From Haliotis asinina (Eukaryota; Mollusca; Gastropoda; Lepetellida; Haliotidae): 64,000 nucleotides of DNA. Of the stretch, positions 60,617 through 64,000 are shown in pieces. The notes beneath the pieces are model-generated. The model was not told where the DNA came from. It did not search any database and was given only the letters and a program-made list of their open reading frames with translations. The stretch lies in the NCBI RefSeq assembly GCF_037392515.1, contig NC_090295.1, positions 20,476,001-20,540,000 of the forward strand. Direction: 5' to 3'. The stretch's first letter is position 1. The number at the start of each line of letters is the position of its first letter. A program made the translations under genes and the position numbers.

Positions 60617-60830
60617 TCCATGAAGATCCAGGGTAGAATAGGTTTTTGAACTGCAACCCATGCTTGTTGTAAAGGGACAAACACGACTGGGTGGTCAGAC
60701 TCACTGAGTTGGTTGACACATGTCATCATGTCCCTAATGCATAGTGATGCTCATGCTGTTGATCATTGTATTGTCCGTTCCAGACTTTATTATTTACAGA
60801 CGACTGCAGGCGAAATGTTGCTTAGAGCCT
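60617..60830 (+). mobile_element. Old family A element
   Basis: 'atgaagatccagggtagaat', 'gggtggtcagactcactgag', 'gatgctcatgctgttgatca', with a worn 3' end. Confidence 0.75.
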
Positions 60831-60967
60831 TGTTAAACATGAAACCAACTAACGACTGATAGGTACATGCAGTACCTAATACCTTCAATAGACAACAACT
60901 TCAGAAAGAATACTTGTGATCCTTCATCTTTCTGAGTTCCATGGTCCTGAAGCACCTTTAGATCAAC

Positions 60968-61216
60968 AGGCGGCGTGGTAGTCTAGTGGTTAAAACGCGT
61001 TCATACCGAAGACCCAGGTTTGATTCCCCACATGGGTGCGTGTGAAGCCCATTTCTGGTGTTCCCCACCGTGATATTGCTAAAATATTGCTTAAAAAGGG
61101 CGTAAAACTATACTCACTCACTCACTCACTCACTCACTCACTCACTCACTCACTCACTCACTCACTCACTCACTCACTCACTCACTCACTCACTCACTCA
61201 CTCACTCACTCACTCA
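60968..61216 (+). mobile_element. Family B tRNA-derived SINE with 12-bp target duplication and long tail
   Basis: The tRNA-like head has 'tagtctagtgg' (A box) and 'ggtttgattcc' (B box). The tail is (ACTC)n of about 110 bp. 'ctttagatcaac' at 60956..60967 and 61217..61228 is a perfect 12-bp target duplication. Confidence 0.93.
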
Positions 61217-61737
61217 CTTTAGATCAACCTGGAGGTTATGTCAATAACTGCCATGCACCAGTAATAAAGATGTATATACCGTCTGTATATACTTGTTGAT
61301 ATTACAGATATTTCCTGTAGGAAAAGGTGTTGGCACTTGTAATAGTGACTAGAATCAGACTGGACTATACTCCCAGACACTCAATACAGAATTACAGTTG
61401 TACAGAAATTGCATTGTGTAAATAGACCCTGATGGTTACTTGGCAACAGCTCTGATCATTCATTGTTGAAAGGCGTGCTTATTGTGAATCCTTTGTCTAC
61501 AAACCTTATACTTTTTAAAGAACCATTGTTTTGGTATGTAACATGTTTTGATCATTCCCAGGAGATGTGGATTGTCACTTGTGCTTTGAACCATAGACGT
61601 GTCTTGTATTTTGATAGCCTTTAACACAGTACGAATATTGCTTGCTTGCTGGCACATTTGCGCGCTCACTCACTCACTTAATTTGAGATACAGGGTTGCA
61701 TGTCTTTTGAATCATTTCACTATGAGCTTTGTTCTAC

Positions 61738-61906
61738 TGCAGAGTTTAGCCTCGTGGATAAAGTGTTTACTCGTCAAGCCAAAGACCCAGGTTCGATTCC
61801 ACACAAGGGTACAATGTGTGCAGCCCATTTCTGATATCAACCCGCCGTGATATTGCTGGAACTTTGCTAAAAGTGGAGTAAAACCATACTCCCTCACTCA
61901 CTCATT
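61738..61906 (+). mobile_element. Family B SINE
   Basis: 'tagcctcgtggataaagtg' head, perfect B box GGTTCGATTCC at 61790..61800, and tail 'aaagtggagtaaaaccatac' with ctca repeats. Confidence 0.88.
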
Positions 61907-61924
61907 CTTTCGTCTGCAGTATTT

Positions 61925-62060
61925 TGTAGTGGTAGCCCGCTTGTCAAAGCCAGTGTCCCTTAGTTAAATGTGAGAGACATGATCATGGGTTCGAATTCAT
62001 ATTCTCACTGGAGACGCTCTTTTGTTTGTCAGTGTTCATGGATTTTCTTCTCACTACTTC
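61925..62060 (+). mobile_element. Second tRNA-like repeat (family C), copy 2
   Basis: 'gtggtagcccgcttgtcaaa', 'gatcatgggttcgaattc', 'ttgtttgtcagtgttcatgg'. The B box has one change. Confidence 0.45.
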
Positions 62061-62920
62061 ACCAAGCTGAAACATCATGTCAGGTTAGGTAAAATACTGT
62101 TCCCCACAGAACTTTTTTTTTTTTATAGATCATGATGAGAATGAGGTTGAAAAGGTAAAAAATGCAAGTAAGGATGTTTTTTTTTGTGAAAATTATTTTA
62201 ACATATGATTTGCTTTTCATATCATATTTTGTGAAAATAAGTGAATGCATAAATAGTATAATAAATAGTATTATAAATAGTATATGATGATAAATGATAT
62301 ACACTGTCTAAAGAATGTGGAAATAATGTATCATTGATGGATTTCTGTGATAGAAACTACAGATTGATCAGCAAGTCGAGTTTCACAAGTCTGTTTCACA
62401 AATGTTGAGGAAAAAACTCAAAATCTTTTGGTTTCCATGGGAACAGAATAGGAATCACCTGGGTAAGTAAGCCAGGTGTGCAGCGGAGCAAAGAGACTCG
62501 CTCATGTGGAACTCAATCTTATCACGGCTGCATCATCAGACACGTTAACTGGCATCCCATATTTCCTCTGCCACAACATGTGGCCTACTATCTCTGTCGT
62601 TGAGGAATTACACTGTGCTGTCTAAGCTTCAGCTGTGTCTGCCAGCGTGGAATTGTTTCTTTGTAAAATCACTGTAAGAACCATACTGTATTAATTGCAA
62701 GTCTAAGGGAGATGGTGTATGAACACACTTCCTTTTCCGAGTTAAGGGCATGGAGAGGGTATGTCATGGTCCGTCATCCGTATTTAACGAGATCCCAGAT
62801 TGTCACTGGTCGTGTTGTCTACTTGTGAACATCACCTCCTTTCATGGAGTCCTGATCACTCATTCTATAACATATGTTGCGATAAAGTGTCATTGTTTGC
62901 CATTTGTTAGATGCTGTCAC

Positions 62921-63062
62921 AGGTCATTACAGGTCATCAGAGGTCATCGCGGGTCATTGTAGCGTATCTGTGATCATCATGTTCTTTACTGAGAATTTGT
63001 CTCTTGTTCTTTGTATGTTATAAATGATAGTGTTCCACATTGTTACAGGTCATTTCAGGTCA
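62921..63062 (+). promoter_or_regulatory. Cluster of AGGTCA half-sites with 4-bp spacing
   Basis: AGGTCA at 62921, 62931 and 62941, GGGTCA at 62951, then AGGTCA at 63047 and 63057. Every neighbouring pair is a direct repeat with a 4-bp spacer (DR4). DR4 is the classic layout for thyroid-hormone/LXR-type nuclear receptors, but a 10-bp tandem repeat would look the same. Confidence 0.35.
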
Positions 63063-63109
63063 TTGCATTTTGTTGTCGTATATCAGTGGTCTTCATACAT
63101 GTACAGCAG

Positions 63110-63275
63110 GGCGATGGGCTAGCCTAGTGGTTAAGGCATTTGTTCATCATGCAGAAAGATGCAGGTTTGATTCCCCTCGTGGGTACAATGTGTAAGGCCC
63201 ATTGCAGGTGTCCTCCATCCATGATATAGCTGGAATATTGCTGGGTGCGGTGTAAAACTAAGCTCACTCACTCAA
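63110..63275 (+). mobile_element. Family B head joined to a family A-type tail
   Basis: Head 'tagcctagtggttaagg' and B box 'ggtttgattcc' are family B. The end reads 'atatagctggaatattgctg' then 'ggtgcggtgtaaaact', which matches the A tail rather than the B form ('attgctaaaagcggcg'). Confidence 0.8.
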
Positions 63276-63318
63276 TTACAAAAACATTTTTGGCTTTAGT
63301 GACTTCTGTGTCGGTCCA

Positions 63319-63452
63319 GGGCCCTGTTTCACAAAGCTCTTTTAAGTTTTCTTGTAGCATTTGTTTCTCCAATGTTACAGTATAGGAGGTATGAATGCTA
63401 TGAGAAAAGTTAAGAGATCTTAGTCTTACGAGAGCTTTGTGAAACAGTGCCC
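63319..63452. mobile_element. MITE-like foldback element, 134 bp
   Basis: The ends are inverted repeats: 'gggccctgtttcacaaag' on the left and the complement of 'ctttgtgaaacagtgccc' on the right, with one mismatch in about 22 bp. A flanking CAG on both sides could be a 3-bp target duplication. No coding capacity. Confidence 0.75.
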
Positions 63453-63985
63453 AGGTGAGCTAGACGGTAACAGGATCAGCCGCCACATTCCCAGTCCCCA
63501 TTGTGTAATCAACACGATCTCCACAAGGTGTGTCTCCTTTACAATTACCGTGAAAAAATTACGGATTTTGCACGCTCTGATTGTGTCCAATGGATGTACC
63601 CAGTTGCTGGGGTCTGTGCACTCGGCCCTGTCGAGGTGTTTTACTGACAAGCCAAGCAGGTGAGCTTTTCCCTCCATTCATACTGTGTGGAATTTGATCC
63701 CATGATGGAAATCCTGTAATTTGAATTAATTTGGAAGCTTTTAAAATGTTGCGTGATTTATTAGTTAATTTTGTTCAAACATTAGCTTATTTGATTCGCT
63801 AATGGCCCCAACATAAAAGCATACCCAATTTTACGGCATTGGTTTCTTTCGTTGTTATGTGTGGAGTTTTATTTGAGATCATAGCTCACTTTGTGATGGT
63901 GTGTTAGGTGTTCAACCTCACCTTGTAAACAGATTGGCCAGTCATGCACAAGGCATACAACAGGCTGCAGTATAGAACATAATAT
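63453..63985. other. Unique sequence, possible non-coding exon end
   Basis: 'caagcaggtgagc' at 63653..63665 is a good donor context and the upstream 200 bp are open in one frame without any known motif. The rest is AT-rich. Confidence 0.3.
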
Positions 63986-64000
63986 GTCGTACAGACCCTG
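63986..64000 (+). mobile_element. Start of a family E copy cut by the window end
   Basis: 'gtcgtacagaccctg' equals the reverse complement of 10265..10279 over all 15 bases. Confidence 0.55.

Overview
The window is eukaryotic nuclear DNA, AT-leaning, gene-poor and packed with repeats. Its most common dispersed repeat has a tail reading 'gctggaatattgctg' followed by 'cggcgtaaaactaaa' and a (CACT)n run. I associate this repeat with abalone (Haliotis) and related marine gastropods. The organism call is from memory of that repeat and was not checked against a database. I see no bacterial operons, CRISPR array, rRNA gene or functional tRNA gene.

One protein-coding gene can be read with confidence. 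It is a secreted type-B carboxylesterase of 586 residues in two exons (18533..20073 and 22143..22362, + strand), with GT-AG splice sites, an intact Ser/Glu/His triad, a TATA-like box upstream and an ATTAAA signal after the stop. About 200 to 800 bp upstream (17711..18333) is a broken, 5'-truncated relative of its first exon, so the locus was once a tandem array. A CpG-richer stretch at about 33.1-33.8 kb carries a CRE (TGACGTCA), an ATGGCGG motif and a strong donor (GTAAGTATT). It looks like the promoter and first exon of a second + strand gene, but no convincing later exon lies in the remaining 30 kb.

The rest is mostly repeats. (1) Two SINE-like families are named here. Family A is about 265 bp, begins near 'acccgtgaaggtc' and has no clear pol III boxes. 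Family B is about 165 bp with a tRNA-like head holding A and B boxes. Both end in nearly the same tail, and I count roughly twenty copies of each. Several have target-site duplications of 9-13 bp. Strand is given so that the (CACT)n tail is 3'. (2) Family E is a dispersed element of about 190 bp with an internal 'tctagatt' core. (3) There are foldback/MITE-like pieces with 'ttcacaaag' ends and two or three other tRNA-like fragments. (4) There are at least ten unrelated tandem arrays: 59 bp (1.2-2.8 kb), 65 bp (24.6-25.2 kb), 25 bp (26.7-27.9 kb), 55 bp (28.5-29.7 kb), 70 bp (34.1-34.4 kb), 30/31 bp (34.5-34.8 kb), 82 bp (38.4-38.6 kb), 111/105 bp (42.0-43.5 kb), 51/50 bp (45.9-47.0 kb) and a degenerate short array at 53.1-53.5 kb. 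There are also long simple repeats. Most long open frames in the window are by-products of these arrays.

I did not find a clearly new biological system. The points most worth checking are the esterase/pseudogene pair, the shared tail of two SINE families with a possible chimera, the two-subfamily 111/105-bp array, the 55-bp array with an outlying relic, a cluster of AGGTCA half-sites spaced as DR4, and the candidate promoter at 33 kb.
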